This document shows, piece after piece, positions 12,781 through 23,702 of a stretch of DNA of 64,000 nt; positions within the stretch are counted from its first letter, which is position 1; every line of letters starts with the position of its first letter. Source of the DNA: Magicicada septendecula (Eukaryota; Arthropoda; Insecta; Hemiptera; Cicadidae); NCBI GenBank assembly GCA_034769895.1, contig CM068368.1, positions 340,589,076 through 340,653,075 on the forward strand, given 5' to 3'. Below the pieces are notes generated by a model. That model saw nothing but the letters and a program-made list of their open reading frames with translations, had not been told where the DNA came from and did not search any database. The translations under genes were made by a program, and so were the position numbers.

Positions 12781-14510
12781 TCATAAATCATTGTAATAAG
12801 TTGATCTTATTTTTTGTCAAAGTTTTGACGTTTTATCAAAATTCAAATGCTGTTTAATTCACTTATTCCCAAAATTGTTTCCTTCAAAATTGTTTATAGT
12901 AAGGTGATCTTACAATTATTTCTAAATTTTTTTGTATTTCTCTAAATTCAAATTCTTCTTAATTATTTACCATAAAGTTTTTTCACAAAATTAGTTATAG
13001 TAAGTTGGTCTTACTTCATTTTTAAATTTTTTGTATATTAAATTCCAAACTCTTTTTTTATATTGCCATAAAGTTTTTTTTTCTTATAAATATTTGGTAG
13101 TAAGATGTACTTACATTTGTTTTAGAATTTTTCGTTTAAAATTCAAAATTCTTTCTTTTATAATTGCCATAAAGTTCTTTCTCAAAAATATTTGGTTGTA
13201 AGATGTGCTTACTTTTATTTTCGAATTTTTCGTTAAATTCTTTCTTTTTATTTTTTCCATAAAGTTTTCTCAAAAATATTAGGTAGTAAGATGTGCTTAC
13301 ATTTGTTTTAGAATTTTTCATGTTAAAAATTCTTTCTTTTATTTTATTTTTCCCTAAAGTGTTTTCTCAAAATATTTGGTTGTAAGTTGTGCTTACAATT
13401 GTTTTAGAATTTTTGTGTGTTTTAAAATTCAAAATTCCTTCTTTTATTTCTCCCAAAAGGTTTTCTCTAAAATATATTTGGTTGTAAGATGTGCTTACAT
13501 TTATTTTCGAATTTTGTTGGTATTTAAAAATTCAAAATTCCTTCTTTTATTTTTCCATAAAGTTTTTTCTAAAATATATTTGGTTGTAAGATGTGCTTAC
13601 ATTTATTTTCGAATTTTGTTGGTATTTAAAAATACAAAATTCCTTCTTTTATTTTTCCATAAAGTTTTTCTAAAATATATTTGGTTGTAAGATGTGCTTA
13701 CATTTGTTTTAGAATTTTCATGTTTATTAAAATTCAAAACCCCTTTCTTTTATTCAGCCAAAAAGTTGTTTCTCATAAATATTTGGTTGTAAGATGTGCT
13801 TACATTTGTTTTAGAATTTTTGTGTATTTATAATCCAAAATTCTTTCTTTTTAATTCTCCCAAAAAGTTGTTTCTCATAAATCATTGGTAGTAAGTTGTA
13901 CTTACATTTGTTTTAGAATTTTCATGTTTATTAAAATTCAAAATTCCTTTCTTTTATTCAGCCAAAAAGTTGTTTCTCATAAATATTTGGTTGTAAGATG
14001 TGCTTACATTTATTTTCGAATTTTTCGTTAAATTCTTTCTTTTTATTTTTTCCATAAAGTTTTCTCAAAAATATTAGGTAGTAAGATGTGCTTACATTTG
14101 TTTTAGAATTTTTCATGTTAAAAATTCTTTCTTTTATTTTATTTTTCCCTAAAGTGTTTTCTCAAAAATCATTGTTTGTAAGTTGTACTTACATTTGCTT
14201 TAGAATTTTTGTGTATTATTAAATTCTAAATTCTTTCTTTTATTTCTTCCATAAAGTTTTATCAAAAATATTAGGTAGTAAGATGTGCTTACATTTGTTT
14301 TAGAATTTTCATGGTTATTCAAAATTCTTTCTTTTTATTTTGCCATTAAGTTTTTTCTCCTAAATATTTGGTTGTAAGATGTACTTACATTTGTTTTAGA
14401 ATTTTTCTGTTTAAAATTCAAAATTCCTTTCTTTTTAATTTATTTTACCATAAAGTGTTTTCTCAAAATTATTTGGTTCTAAGTTGTGCTTACAATTGTT
14501 TTCGAATTTT
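12781..14510 (-). repeat. Tandem array with GTAAG...CTTAC hairpins in the Gypsy-L 3' non-coding region
   Basis: About 18 diverged copies of a roughly 90-110 bp unit. Each is centred on a 15-nt inverted repeat, most often GTAAGATGTGCTTAC (variants GTAAGTTGTGCTTAC, GTAAGATGTACTTAC, GTAAGTTGGTCTTAC), followed by a T-rich block and a variant of CCATAAAGTTTT. Copies lie near 12796, 12899, 13000, 13091, 13198, 13288, 13380 and then about every 100 bp to 14480. The array lies between the integrase gene and the 3' LTR. Weaker single copies of the motif occur at the equivalent place in Gypsy-N (near 45822 and 45915). Several short frames across it are by-products of the repeat. Confidence 0.9.
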
Positions 14511-14535
14511 GTGTTATAAATTCAAAATTCTAAAC

Positions 14536-15384
14536 TCATTCTTCATAGTACTTTTTCATAGATGCTTGATTGTACACACCTTTAACTCTTCCGGAAACTA
14601 TCTCTCTCAGTTCATAAGTATTGTTATGATTATCCTTTACCACAACATATGGGCCTGTATAGAGCAATAATAATTTTTTGGTTATCCCTTCTAGGGTGCT
14701 GGGCAGTTCTCGATTTTTTAGGAGAACTTTCTCACCCTCTTTGTATGTTATTATACGCCCTATTGCCTTTTGATATTTGGCTTGCCGTTTCTCTTGGTCT
14801 TCAGCCACCTTGTTATAGAATCTCAACTGGTTAAATTTGCGATCATTGTTTGGTGGAAACTCGATGATTTCCTCAATTTCTCGGGGAGTTGGCTTCTCAT
14901 ACATGGCGGAGTAAGGGGTAGTTCCTATAGCTGGATGGTGGGCGAAATTTAGGAATTTCTCTGTTGCTGCTAAGTACTCTTGCCACTTTCTTTGTTGGTT
15001 GTGACAGTACGTCCGCAAGATCCTACCCACTTCTCTCAGTACTCTCTCAGCCGGATTACTACTTGGGTGGTAGACTGACGTCTTATAGGTTTTGATCCCA
15101 AGTGATAATAATGTATCTCGCCATCTCCTCCCCTTAAATTGCGTACCATGGTCGGTAATAATGGAAGATGGTCTACCGATCTCTGGCACATACAAATCTA
15201 TGATTACCGCAAGAACTTTCGCTGTTGTTGCCCGATTAACCGGATATAGCTTTATATATTTGGTATAATGGTCCATGATTATTATTAGGTACTTATACCT
15301 GTGTCGACCGCCGCTACGGGGAAATGGCCCGCAGATATCCAAGAACACTTTTTCTAGTTTTGTATTTGAGGTAATAGGTATCAT
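14536..15384 (-). CDS. Gypsy-L integrase catalytic core and C-terminal domain
   Basis: 283-codon frame holding the DDE part of a retroviral-type integrase, which inserts the cDNA into the host chromosome. Seen: LDICGPFPRSG and IIIMDHYTKYIKL (first aspartate), IITDHGTQFKG (second aspartate), YHPSSNPAERVLREVGR (glutamate region), and near the end TGPYVVVKDNHNNTYEL, a typical C-terminal fold. The zinc-binding HHCC domain of the same enzyme is at the end of the upstream pol frame. The start ATG overlaps the pol stop (TAATG on the minus strand), so the enzyme is split between two frames. This is more likely a one-base indel than a natural gene boundary. Confidence 0.9.
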   Translation of the reverse strand: MIPITSNTKLEKVFLDICGPFPRSGGRHRYKYLIIIMDHYTKYIKLYPVNRATTAKVLAVIIDLYVPEIGRPSSIITDHGTQFKGRRWRDTLLSLGIKTYKTSVYHPSSNPAERVLREVGRILRTYCHNQQRKWQEYLAATEKFLNFAHHPAIGTTPYSAMYEKPTPREIEEIIEFPPNNDRKFNQLRFYNKVAEDQEKRQAKYQKAIGRIITYKEGEKVLLKNRELPSTLEGITKKLLLLYTGPYVVVKDNHNNTYELREIVSGRVKGVYNQASMKKYYEE

Positions 15385-17873
15385 TATACCTCTTTCTTCT
15401 CATTGTTTATCTTGACGCATTGGCAGATATTACAGGACTTTATGTAATTTCTCACCTTTCGGTTGATATTCTCTATTTTGCAGTTTTCTTCTAAAGCCTG
15501 CATCACTTTTAGCGCTCCCATGTGACCATACCTGACATGATAATCTATTATGACTTCCTTTTCGATTTGGTGTGGAATTATCACCTTCCATGTCTCTTCA
15601 TCCAAAGCCGTTTTTATGAATAATATTCCTTTGTTTAGATGGTAATATTTGGAAATGGTGTCATCTTCGGCTTCCAATCGACTCATGATGTTTTTCAGTT
15701 TAGCATCAGACTGTTGGTGGATACGGATATTTATTAATAGAGCTTGTAGATCGGCTCTGGTCTTAAATATGTTGTAAATTTTAACCAAGCTCTCCTTCTC
15801 TCCCTCGAAGGTCTGATCTTCTAAATTTATCCGTGATAATACATCTGCTACCACATTCTTTTTTCCCGGAATATATTCCCATTTTAAATCATATTCTTGT
15901 AGGGCGAGTACCCACCTAGCCAATCGGCCGTGACTCAATTTGCACCTACGTAGGAACGAGATGGATTTATGATCAGTACGAACAGTGACTTGATACCCGA
16001 GAATGTATGTTCGGAACTTGCTGCATGCGAACACCACGCTAAGCAATTCCTTTTCTGTTACACTATAATTCTTTTCGCATTGATTCAGCGTGCGACTAGA
16101 GAAGCTTATTACCAGATGTTGCCCCTCCTCATCTTCCTGGTATAAAGTCGTTCCTAAGCTTAGGTCGCTAGCATCGCAATTTAAAAAGAATGGTTTCTTA
16201 AAATCTGGGTGACGAAGTATAACGCTCTCCAGAAACTTTTCTTTTATCAAGCGGAAGGTAAGATCTTGTTCCTCACCCCAAGTCCATTTGTTTTTAGCAG
16301 ATAATTGTGGTTGAAACTTGGCTGTCAACTCGGAATATCGGTTCTGAAACTTTCTGTAATAGTTACAGAGTCCGAGGAAAGATTGTAACTGTTTCCTGTT
16401 TCTTGGCTGCGGGAACTTCTGAATTGCCTCCACTTTCTCTGCTGACGGGGTAATACCTCTGTCGTCTAGATTGAAACCTAAGAATTGTACTTCGCGCGCA
16501 ATGAACTTGGATTTCTCCAACTTCAAAGTTATGTTGTTTTGCGCTAACTTGCTTAGTACATATTCTACTCTATAACAGTGTTCCTCCCAGGTTTCTGACG
16601 TAATGAGTAAATCGTCTACATAGACGGTGGTAAATTGGAGTGCTTCTTGTCCAAGAATTTGGTCCATACATGCCACAAAGATGGCGACAGAATTTACAAG
16701 TCCGAAGGGCAGTCTCTTGAACTGGTAATTGCGCCCTTCGAAAATGAACGCCACGTACTGACGGCTTTGTGGATGCAACTCCACTTGCCAATAACCACAT
16801 ACAGTGTCCCAGGTACTGATAAACTTAGTGCCGTGAAAACGTTTTAGTATCTCCTCTATTTCACCGGGTGAGGTTCGGTCATTCACTATTGTTTTGTTCA
16901 GTTCGCGCGCATCTAAACAGAGCCGGACTTGTCCGTCTTTCTTGGGAACAGCAATAATTGGACTAGTGCAAGGAGATTGACTAATCTCAATTATGTCATT
17001 TTCAATCATTTTATTAATTTCTGTTCTCACGGCCTCTTTAACCGAATGCGCGATTGGATATGACCTCCGGTTAAACTCCACGTTTTCTTTGAATTCAAGT
17101 TTGCACTGATAGTTTTTAACCTTACCTGGTTCATCTGAAAACACTGCTTTGTACTTCTCATATACTCTGACTAAACGATCTGCTAGATGTACAGGTATTT
17201 TTTCGTTATTGGTTCCGCACTGGAAGTCCCGTATCTCTTGTATTTTTACTGACCATAAATCCTCTCCTCCATTGTTGTATATAATTGGTTTATGAAGGGG
17301 GCTGTTCCTAATGATATTTATTTTACGAAGTTGTTGATGTATAGGGCTGGGAAGTATATTTGCGCCTCCTACCAAATTTGCGGTCCATGTTATTCCGTCT
17401 GGGAAAAGTGATACTCTCTCTAGGTTAAGATCGATAATGGCGGAATACCTTCTCAGAATATCGCAACCGACTAGTATGTCAAATGGTAATCCGGTAGCGA
17501 TCAACAATTCCATGTCCAAAGCTATATCGCGGGGAACGACACTTAAGGAAACTTGCTTCCTAATGGTTTTGTTCTGGCGGCCGGTTGCACCTATTAATAC
17601 AATGTTATTTACCGGTAACATTGGCAAAGTTTTACCACATTCTCTCTGTATCCTTTCCAGTTCATTGACGTTTATTATAGAAATATTTGCACCTGTGTCA
17701 ATCATCATTTTTGCGGGAATTCCTTCCACCTCCGCTGTTATATATAGTATTTCGTTATTATTATTATTGAAGCTCTTTTCGTTCTCCTCTAAAAGCTCAG
17801 TTCGAATATCTTTCAGGTAATGGTTACTAATTATCGTGATGTTCTTTTCATTGGTTGCTTGTTGCAAACTCAT
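15384..17873 (-). CDS. pol: Gypsy-L Pol: protease, reverse transcriptase, RNase H, integrase zinc domain
   Basis: 829 codons. Domains in order: retropepsin-like protease with MMIDTGANISIIN near residue 55; reverse transcriptase with VPKKDGQVRLCLDARELN, FKRLPFGLVNSV and the catalytic TVYVDDLLITS near residue 420; RNase H with FFLNCDASDLSLG, VTEKELLSVVFAC and TVRTDHKSI; and at the C-terminus the integrase HHCC zinc finger (H-x3-H in YHVRYGHMG, C-x2-C in CNICQC). The frame stops at 15384, where the integrase core begins in another frame. Only a stop and a short spacer separate its start from the Gag tail, which is in the same frame, so translation of Pol by readthrough, reinitiation or a repaired frame is possible. 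Confidence 0.93.
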   Translation of the reverse strand: MSLQQATNEKNITIISNHYLKDIRTELLEENEKSFNNNNNEILYITAEVEGIPAKMMIDTGANISIINVNELERIQRECGKTLPMLPVNNIVLIGATGRQNKTIRKQVSLSVVPRDIALDMELLIATGLPFDILVGCDILRRYSAIIDLNLERVSLFPDGITWTANLVGGANILPSPIHQQLRKINIIRNSPLHKPIIYNNGGEDLWSVKIQEIRDFQCGTNNEKIPVHLADRLVRVYEKYKAVFSDEPGKVKNYQCKLEFKENVEFNRRSYPIAHSVKEAVRTEINKMIENDIIEISQSPCTSPIIAVPKKDGQVRLCLDARELNKTIVNDRTSPGEIEEILKRFHGTKFISTWDTVCGYWQVELHPQSRQYVAFIFEGRNYQFKRLPFGLVNSVAIFVACMDQILGQEALQFTTVYVDDLLITSETWEEHCYRVEYVLSKLAQNNITLKLEKSKFIAREVQFLGFNLDDRGITPSAEKVEAIQKFPQPRNRKQLQSFLGLCNYYRKFQNRYSELTAKFQPQLSAKNKWTWGEEQDLTFRLIKEKFLESVILRHPDFKKPFFLNCDASDLSLGTTLYQEDEEGQHLVISFSSRTLNQCEKNYSVTEKELLSVVFACSKFRTYILGYQVTVRTDHKSISFLRRCKLSHGRLARWVLALQEYDLKWEYIPGKKNVVADVLSRINLEDQTFEGEKESLVKIYNIFKTRADLQALLINIRIHQQSDAKLKNIMSRLEAEDDTISKYYHLNKGILFIKTALDEETWKVIIPHQIEKEVIIDYHVRYGHMGALKVMQALEENCKIENINRKVRNYIKSCNICQCVKINNEKKEV

Positions 17874-17921
17874 CTTTGTTTAACCCAGGAAGTATAAGCA
17901 GTAACGGGTCGTCATCGTTAA

Positions 17922-18230
17922 TTACTGCCTCCTCCCGTTTAAAGTATTGTGGTCATCGTTTGTACTAGGATTGACCGAGGCATCGTTCGGGAAACTCTGT
18001 GTAGGTTCCTGACGCTCTGTACCCTGTTCGAGGTTTATTTCCCTGTTTTGTTGTCGGCTAAGATCCTCCAGGCTGGTACTTCTTCTTCCTTGTTCGTGGC
18101 GTGGACCGTCCCGTTCCGCACTTCTCCATCTTCTGTCTGCACCGTGGAAGCTGTTCCTCCGTGGTTGGTAGTACCTTCTCGGACCGCGATCTTCTGCTCT
18201 TATAAAATTAACCCTCGGACGTGACCACTC

Positions 18231-18231
<1 letters not shown>
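17922..18231 (-). pseudogene. Gypsy-L Gag C-terminal tail (frame-shifted)
   Basis: Downstream of the asparagine repeat the likely Gag reading continues in a different frame as an Arg-rich segment (EWSRPRVNFIRAEDRGPRRY and on), basic and then acidic, ending at 17922. No CCHC zinc knuckle is visible. The Arg-rich stretch may bind RNA instead. The frame change relative to 18208-19557 falls inside the trinucleotide run, where slippage in the genome or in sequencing is likely. Confidence 0.55.
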
Positions 18232-18294
<63 letters not shown>

Positions 18295-19557
18295 GTTGTT
18301 GTTATAATAATTCCTATTGGGTGGGTAATGTCTATCACCATTATTACCGGGGTATGGATTTCTCTGACTGTACGGGTTATTAGGGGGCTGATAATAATTA
18401 TTCCTATTATTAGGATAGGTGTTGTTGTTCCTAATACCGTTTGCGTTGCCATTAAAATTGTTATTATTACGCGGCGGGTTATTATTGCCGTCGTAATTAC
18501 TGGGCTGGTTTCGGTTCCCGGGATGGTTATTGCCGTTACTAGGGTATTGATTCGGCCTCGCCTCTGGTCGTTCCTTCCTCCTCCTGCTCTGGCGGTAGTA
18601 TTCTTCATTTTCGTACCCTTCCAGTAATTCCGTCATTGCCTGTACCGTCTTGATCTGGCTACCTCTCCGTGCCCTGACAATGTCCTCGTCGTAGTGATAT
18701 GAGAGTTTATTTACCAGGCACTCTTCGGGTATAGCCGGTTCGAGGTGTTTCGCCATGCACACCTTCCCTAAGAAATAGGCTGTCATGCTACTGCCTATTT
18801 GTGCCCTGTATCGTCCGTTGCATATGTTATCTCGGATCAGGTTCTGGGTTGTTTCAGACCAGTATTTTGACTTAAACATTCTCCGGAACTGCTGGTAGTC
18901 GGCAATCTCGCTACGGTTAGCCATCCACCAATTATCAGTCATCTCCCTGAATGACTCGTCCAAGATTTCCCTGTTATGGCTCCATTGCGTTACTCTATGT
19001 TTGGCGAAGTACTCATCTACCCTCGCCAGGAACTCCATCGGTTTCCGCTTGTACTCCCGGAAGTTGAGCCATTCTCGGCTTTCATTGATGGGCAATCCGG
19101 TGAAATGAGTTGGTCTATTTCTTAACGCTTCCATCTCTTCTTGGCTTTGCCGTACCTGACCTGTGATATTGGTCATCGCCTCTTGCATCCCATCACACCG
19201 TTCCGCGACTTGGTTCCGTACTCTCCCGAATTCTTCTTGAGTCTCCTTCCGCTGTTCTTCCACTTTCCGGCGGCTATGCTCTTCTATATTTGTAAACTTT
19301 ATGTTTACTACTTCCTTAAATTCTTGTACCTCCTTTTCGGTCTGGTTGCACTTCCCGTCAATCTCTCGGATCTGTCGATTCAACATTATGTTTTCTTCTT
19401 CCATCTTTTTATTCATCGCTTTCTTGTTAACATTGATTTCCTTATTCAGTTCTTCTCTTAACAATTCCATTCTTTCGTCAAGTTTGTCCAGATTCTCCTG
19501 ATTGATCTCTCTTAATTCTTCTCTTAACATTTGGTTGTCCTCTCTCAATTCTTCCAA
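18208..19557 (-). CDS. gag: Gypsy-L Gag capsid-like region
   Basis: 449-codon frame. The first 160 residues are charged coiled coil. From about residue 165 a capsid-like block follows, with FREYKRKPMEFLARVDEYF, WWMANRSEIADYQQFRRMF, YWSETTQNLIRDNI and CLVNKLSYHYDEDI, resembling the Gag/CA core (retrotrans_gag type) of arthropod Gypsy elements. The C-terminal third is Asn/Pro/Arg-rich low complexity ending in a long polyasparagine run. It would assemble the virus-like particle. It is separated from the upstream coiled-coil frame (19545-20306) by a one-base shift near 19555, in a run of G's. Confidence 0.8.
18231..18300. repeat. (ATT)n / (AAT)n trinucleotide repeat in gag
   Basis: About 20 perfect ATT units on the + strand, read as polyasparagine in the Gag frame. 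The coding frame appears to change across this run. Confidence 0.95.
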
Positions 19558-20306
19558 TTTCTCCCCATTTTCTCTTCCATTTTCTTGTTATTCTCTTCCA
19601 ATTTGTCTTCCATCTTCTTGCTATTCTCCCTCAACTCTTCCTTCAATTGTTGGTTGTTCTTTTCTATCTTCTTCCTAGTTTCATCGATTTTCCGATTGGT
19701 GTTTTCAACTTTATTAATCAATTCTTCTTTAGTCGACTTGAATTCTTCTTTAAAAGATTGGTTGTCTTCTTTCAATTCTTCTAACTTCTTCCCCATCTCT
19801 TCTTCCCTCTTCTTGTTGTCTTCCTTCAAATCTTCTAACTTTTTACTTTTCTCCTCCATGTTCTTGTTCATCCCACTCAACTCTTCTTTTGTGGATTGGT
19901 TATCCTTCTTCAATTCTTCCAACTTTTTATTTGTTTTTTCGATTTTATTTCCCAAATCTTCCTTGGTTGACTTGAATTCTTCCTTCAAAGATTGGTTGTC
20001 TTCCCTTATCGCTCTGAACATTTCTTGTATTGTCATATTTTCTGCTTGTGAGGGTTTTTCTAATTGTTCCTTCCGGATATTGACTTCCCCTGTCTGTGTG
20101 GGTAACTCAGGTTGTTCCTCTAGTTGTGTAGGTTGTTTTGACAATACCGGTGGCAATGAACTTTCCACATCTACTGGCGTCGCCTCTTTATTTTCCATGT
20201 CCATCTCTACTTCTTTTTCGGCCTCCGCCGCCCGTTTCTTTGATGTTGCACGTCGTTGCATTTTTCCGTCAATTTCTCTGGCTTTGTAGCTGCTGCCGAA
20301 CTCCAA
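19545..20306 (-). CDS. Gypsy-L Gag N-terminal coiled-coil region
   Basis: 253 codons, starting MEFGSSYKAREIDGKMQRRA shortly after the primer-binding site. After a Pro/Glu-rich stretch, almost the whole sequence is Lys/Glu heptad-like coiled coil (repeats of KKLEELKEDNQS and EEFKSTKEEL), probably for Gag multimerisation. In register with the start of the next frame (19557): the text MEELREDNQ continues the same heptads, so both frames are very likely one Gag protein broken by a single-base indel. A comparable coiled-coil protein is encoded by Gypsy-N. Confidence 0.75.
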   Translation of the reverse strand: MEFGSSYKAREIDGKMQRRATSKKRAAEAEKEVEMDMENKEATPVDVESSLPPVLSKQPTQLEEQPELPTQTGEVNIRKEQLEKPSQAENMTIQEMFRAIREDNQSLKEEFKSTKEDLGNKIEKTNKKLEELKKDNQSTKEELSGMNKNMEEKSKKLEDLKEDNKKREEEMGKKLEELKEDNQSFKEEFKSTKEELINKVENTNRKIDETRKKIEKNNQQLKEELRENSKKMEDKLEENNKKMEEKMGRNWKN

Positions 20307-20351
20307 TTAGTGATTGGGCAGATTGTAGTGGCCTTTCAATCGCTAATTAAA

Positions 20352-20370
20352 GCCCCTCAGTTGTGCGCCA
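20352..20370 (-). other. Gypsy-L primer-binding site
   Basis: Three bases inside the 5' LTR the minus strand reads TGGCGCACAACTGAGGGGC, starting with the TGG complementary to a tRNA CCA end. It resembles a lysine-tRNA primer site with mismatches. The tRNA assignment is inference. Confidence 0.65.
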
Positions 20371-20373
20371 ATT

Positions 20374-23300
20374 TGTAAAATATACCTCAAGACTGGTGTT
20401 TACAAAGTCTTCCTGGTCTGAAACTCTTCCTTTAGTTTCACTGTAAATCTAGTCCAATTGTAACGAAAACTGTTAATAGTGTTAAAGTTGTATAGGTGTA
20501 GTGTTACAAAAAATATTTTAAATATGTTGGTTATGAAAGAAATAAAAATTGTGTTTAAAAAAAAATTTTATAATTAAAAAAATTTTCTTTTTATTGATTA
20601 ATTAATTAAAAACAATTAATTAATTGTGTTTCCTGAAGTTCCGAAACGTGTCTCACTTGTCTAGGAAATTTTATTAACTTTTTTGTATTTTGTAATAAAC
20701 TCCAACCACTTATAAGATTGTCTACAGATACAATCGATAGTTGTTTACTTCCAGTTTTGGAGGTTATCTTCCTTCAATGTGGTGAAATTCTTGTAGTATG
20801 TTGTTTAAATTAAATTAAGTGTAAATTACGATGTTTAGTAAAGAAAGAACTATTTTGATGTGAAAAGTATAAATTATTTATTGGACAATTGGTTATAAGA
20901 CTCTTGTCGATTTTAAAATCGACTCTCAGGGTATCGAAATGTTACAAGTTTTTTATATAAAATACAATCAGGTTCTTTTAACAGCTATTCATAGTTAAAG
21001 TCAGAGAAATCGGGCCAATATTAAAAAAGTATAACGTTACAATAATTATTCTTAATACTAAATACATATATTTAATTGAAAAGATTGAAATGAATAAGTT
21101 GATTGCGAACCATGTCGCTGAAAATACTAGATGGCCGTGTTCAGTTGAGTGATGACGAAAAAGCAAATGGCCGCCGCCGAGTTCGTCAAACGTCCCTCGT
21201 AGATTTGGCGTTCCAATAAAGATATTTTCTTGCCGTATTAACGTCCTGGTGTCAGCAAATCTTCCTTCTGATGTTGGTGTAGTGTCTTGGGTTAAGTTTG
21301 TGTGTCGTATTTTGAATAGTGGTGTATGTATAAGTCAGTTCACTTTCTTGTCGTTCAGGCACTATTTGATGGTTAAAATGTAGACTGTTTTATGGTGTTT
21401 AATAATGTTATTTAAGTAGTTTCGTGTTATACAACGTTATTTAGTCTCTTGTAAGTGTTTATGTCACTGTGTCGATGTTACGAAATGTTTTTAGTCGCCA
21501 CTCGCGATTTTCAAATTTGTGTCATACACTGACTCGCCATTACGGTTCTAGAAATTAGGTTAACTCGATTTAAATACTCTTGTCAAGTGCACCGTACAAC
21601 GTTCAATAATCAACTCTCTACTTCCTTCACTTTTGACTAAAATCTTAGCCAATGCAATATTATTCCTTACATTGTTCGAATTTTACTTTGCATCCTGTGC
21701 ATGTATTAAAGTTACATTATATGACTGCTTAAACTTTGGTTATTAATCAAATTTATTTGCTAGTTGTTACTTAATTTTATCCTTCAGTTCATTCGGCGTA
21801 TTTTGGTATCGAATAATGCCGTTTTATTATGTTTTTTTATCTAAAATTGGTAATTTTACCTTCATTTTGTATCTGGTAAATGTTCAAAATCAGCTTCCTG
21901 TCATTATGCAAATTCTGCCATTTTTAAGTTATATTTATGATTAATAATCTCATATTGTAATAAAAGGTTTATATTCCCTTAGTTTCTTGCAATTATTTGA
22001 ATTGGTTAAATTTTAAAATATTATGTTGGAATATATGACTCCCCTCTCCAAATTTTTGAGTTCTGTCATTTCCATTTTTATTTATAATCCTGGCTATAAT
22101 TTTACAAAATCTTTCTAAGTTGTATTTCTAATTATATGGCTTCATCTCTGGTTTATGTTATCTAAATCCCTTTAGTTTAAATATATTTAAGTGCTTAATT
22201 TCTCAGTTCTGATGAGGTTTAGTTTTCATCATTTTGCCTAGATTCTTAACAAGTTTTTTCATACAAATTTTTATATAAACAATACATACTGTGTTATACC
22301 CTCTCTGACTTTTTAACATGGTAATATAAATTAAACATTTTTTCAATTACACATAACAACAATTAGTATCGGTTTCAATAATATAAACAAATAAGAAATA
22401 TTTTCAAATAATGGTTGTCTTCAACTATTTAGACATTTTTTACAATCAAAACTTAATATTAAAACAGAAATATTATTTACAAAGAATGCTTTTTCCCAAT
22501 TAACATCTTATTTAATGATTACCATCAATATCAGTAATAAATATATTTACAATTAGGATGTTAGTGGTTCCAAACTTATTAAATGTTCTTATCCCTAATA
22601 CATTTTGTTAAAATTCTTATTTTATATTCACAAAACCTTATTCCTATACTCTTATTCTATATTTCTAACACTAAGTTTGATTATCAGTTTTTTTAATTTT
22701 TAAATACGGTTTAGGATAATTGTACCCTGTCACTTTATGTTTAAATCTGTTTTTATTCATTCTTTAAAGAAATGTCATTTCAAACAGATTGACAGCTTGA
22801 TATTATTACCTGTATCACATTCACCTGGTACAAATCATAAGGCACTCAAAGTTGTATATTTCATTATCTACAGTTTGTGGATGCCAAGGATGAAACATAA
22901 GGTTTATTTTTTACAATACACAAACTAGCACTGGTTCACTTTACACTTTTTGATGCTATTTCTAAATGGTTGTTTAGTCTTATTAACATCAATAAATTGG
23001 TTTGTGGGTTACAATGAACATTTGTTCTTTGGGTATTATATTATTGTTTCACCTTGGTCCACTGACAACTCTTACTCTATACACTTTTTTCTTAATTTTA
23101 TTGTACATGTGGTTTCTTTTCATGACTATTTCGTTATACTTTTTATTATTGTGGTTTTTATTTAGATTGGGATATGGGTATATGGGTGTTTTTTATAAGA
23201 GCATTCCTTCTTCTTCTGGATGCTGCCTTCTTCTTCTTTCTTTAATGTTGTCTTCTTTTCTTCTGGCTTCTTTGAATTGTATGTTCTTCATCTTCTTCTG

Positions 23301-23702
23301 GATGCCATCGGGTTTCTTGGGGTTACTTCATCTTCTTCTGGTTTCTTGAAATACATCACCTTTTATGGTGGATCTTGCCTTGTTCAGGGTTTCTCTTTTA
23401 ATTTATTTATCCTCGTTGTGGGTTTAGTGATTTTCTGTGTTGTTTCTTTATATACTTCTTACCTTCCTGGGTTATATTTTTTTAAAAACCTTGGGTTATT
23501 ACACTGGTTTTGATGATTCATCACTAGTAACATTGCTTTTATTCGAGATTATACTTTTTATATCCATGATTGTTCTGCACAGTTGTTCTGAATTCATTCT
23601 TTATATTTAATTTAATGCTTTCTTCGGATTTAATGTTATAATCTTATTATTATTCTAATGATCAATGCCATTCATTATTATGTGTTTATCTGTCACGCTA
23701 CA
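20374..23702 (-). repeat. Gypsy-L 5' LTR (right copy)
   Basis: Starts TGTAAAATATACCTC and ends TCACGCTACA on the + strand, so it has the TG...CA ends of an LTR. Aligns over its full length with 8021-11361. As the 5' LTR of a minus-strand element it should hold the promoter, but no TATA box could be placed with confidence. Confidence 0.93.

Larger units (their letters stand above)
8021..23702 (-). mobile_element. Gypsy-L, Gypsy-like LTR retrotransposon with giant LTRs
   Basis: Two direct repeats (8021-11361, 3341 bp; 20374-23702, 3329 bp) begin TG/TA and end ACA and flank a 9-kb interior coding on the minus strand in the order gag, protease, reverse transcriptase, RNase H, integrase, which is the Gypsy (Ty3/Metaviridae) order. 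No envelope gene is seen. ATAT occurs immediately outside both ends, consistent with a short target duplication inside an AT run. A primer-binding site follows the 5' LTR and a purine tract precedes the 3' LTR. The LTRs differ by about ten substitutions and a 12-bp indel (near 10342) by eye, so insertion is recent. It sits near the 3' end of the Helentron. Confidence 0.92.

Noticed and set aside
12781-14510. Regularly spaced palindromic repeats reminiscent of a CRISPR array
   Set aside because: Units are about 100 bp, the spacers are homologous to each other, there are no cas genes, and the context is a eukaryotic retrotransposon.
18328-18627. Plus-strand and isoleucine-rich frames across the ATT repeat
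   Set aside because: Shadows of the Gag polyasparagine region; low complexity.
19531-20289. 252-codon plus-strand frame opposite the Gypsy-L coiled-coil region
   Set aside because: Ser/Phe-rich antisense shadow of the Lys/Glu coiled-coil codons.
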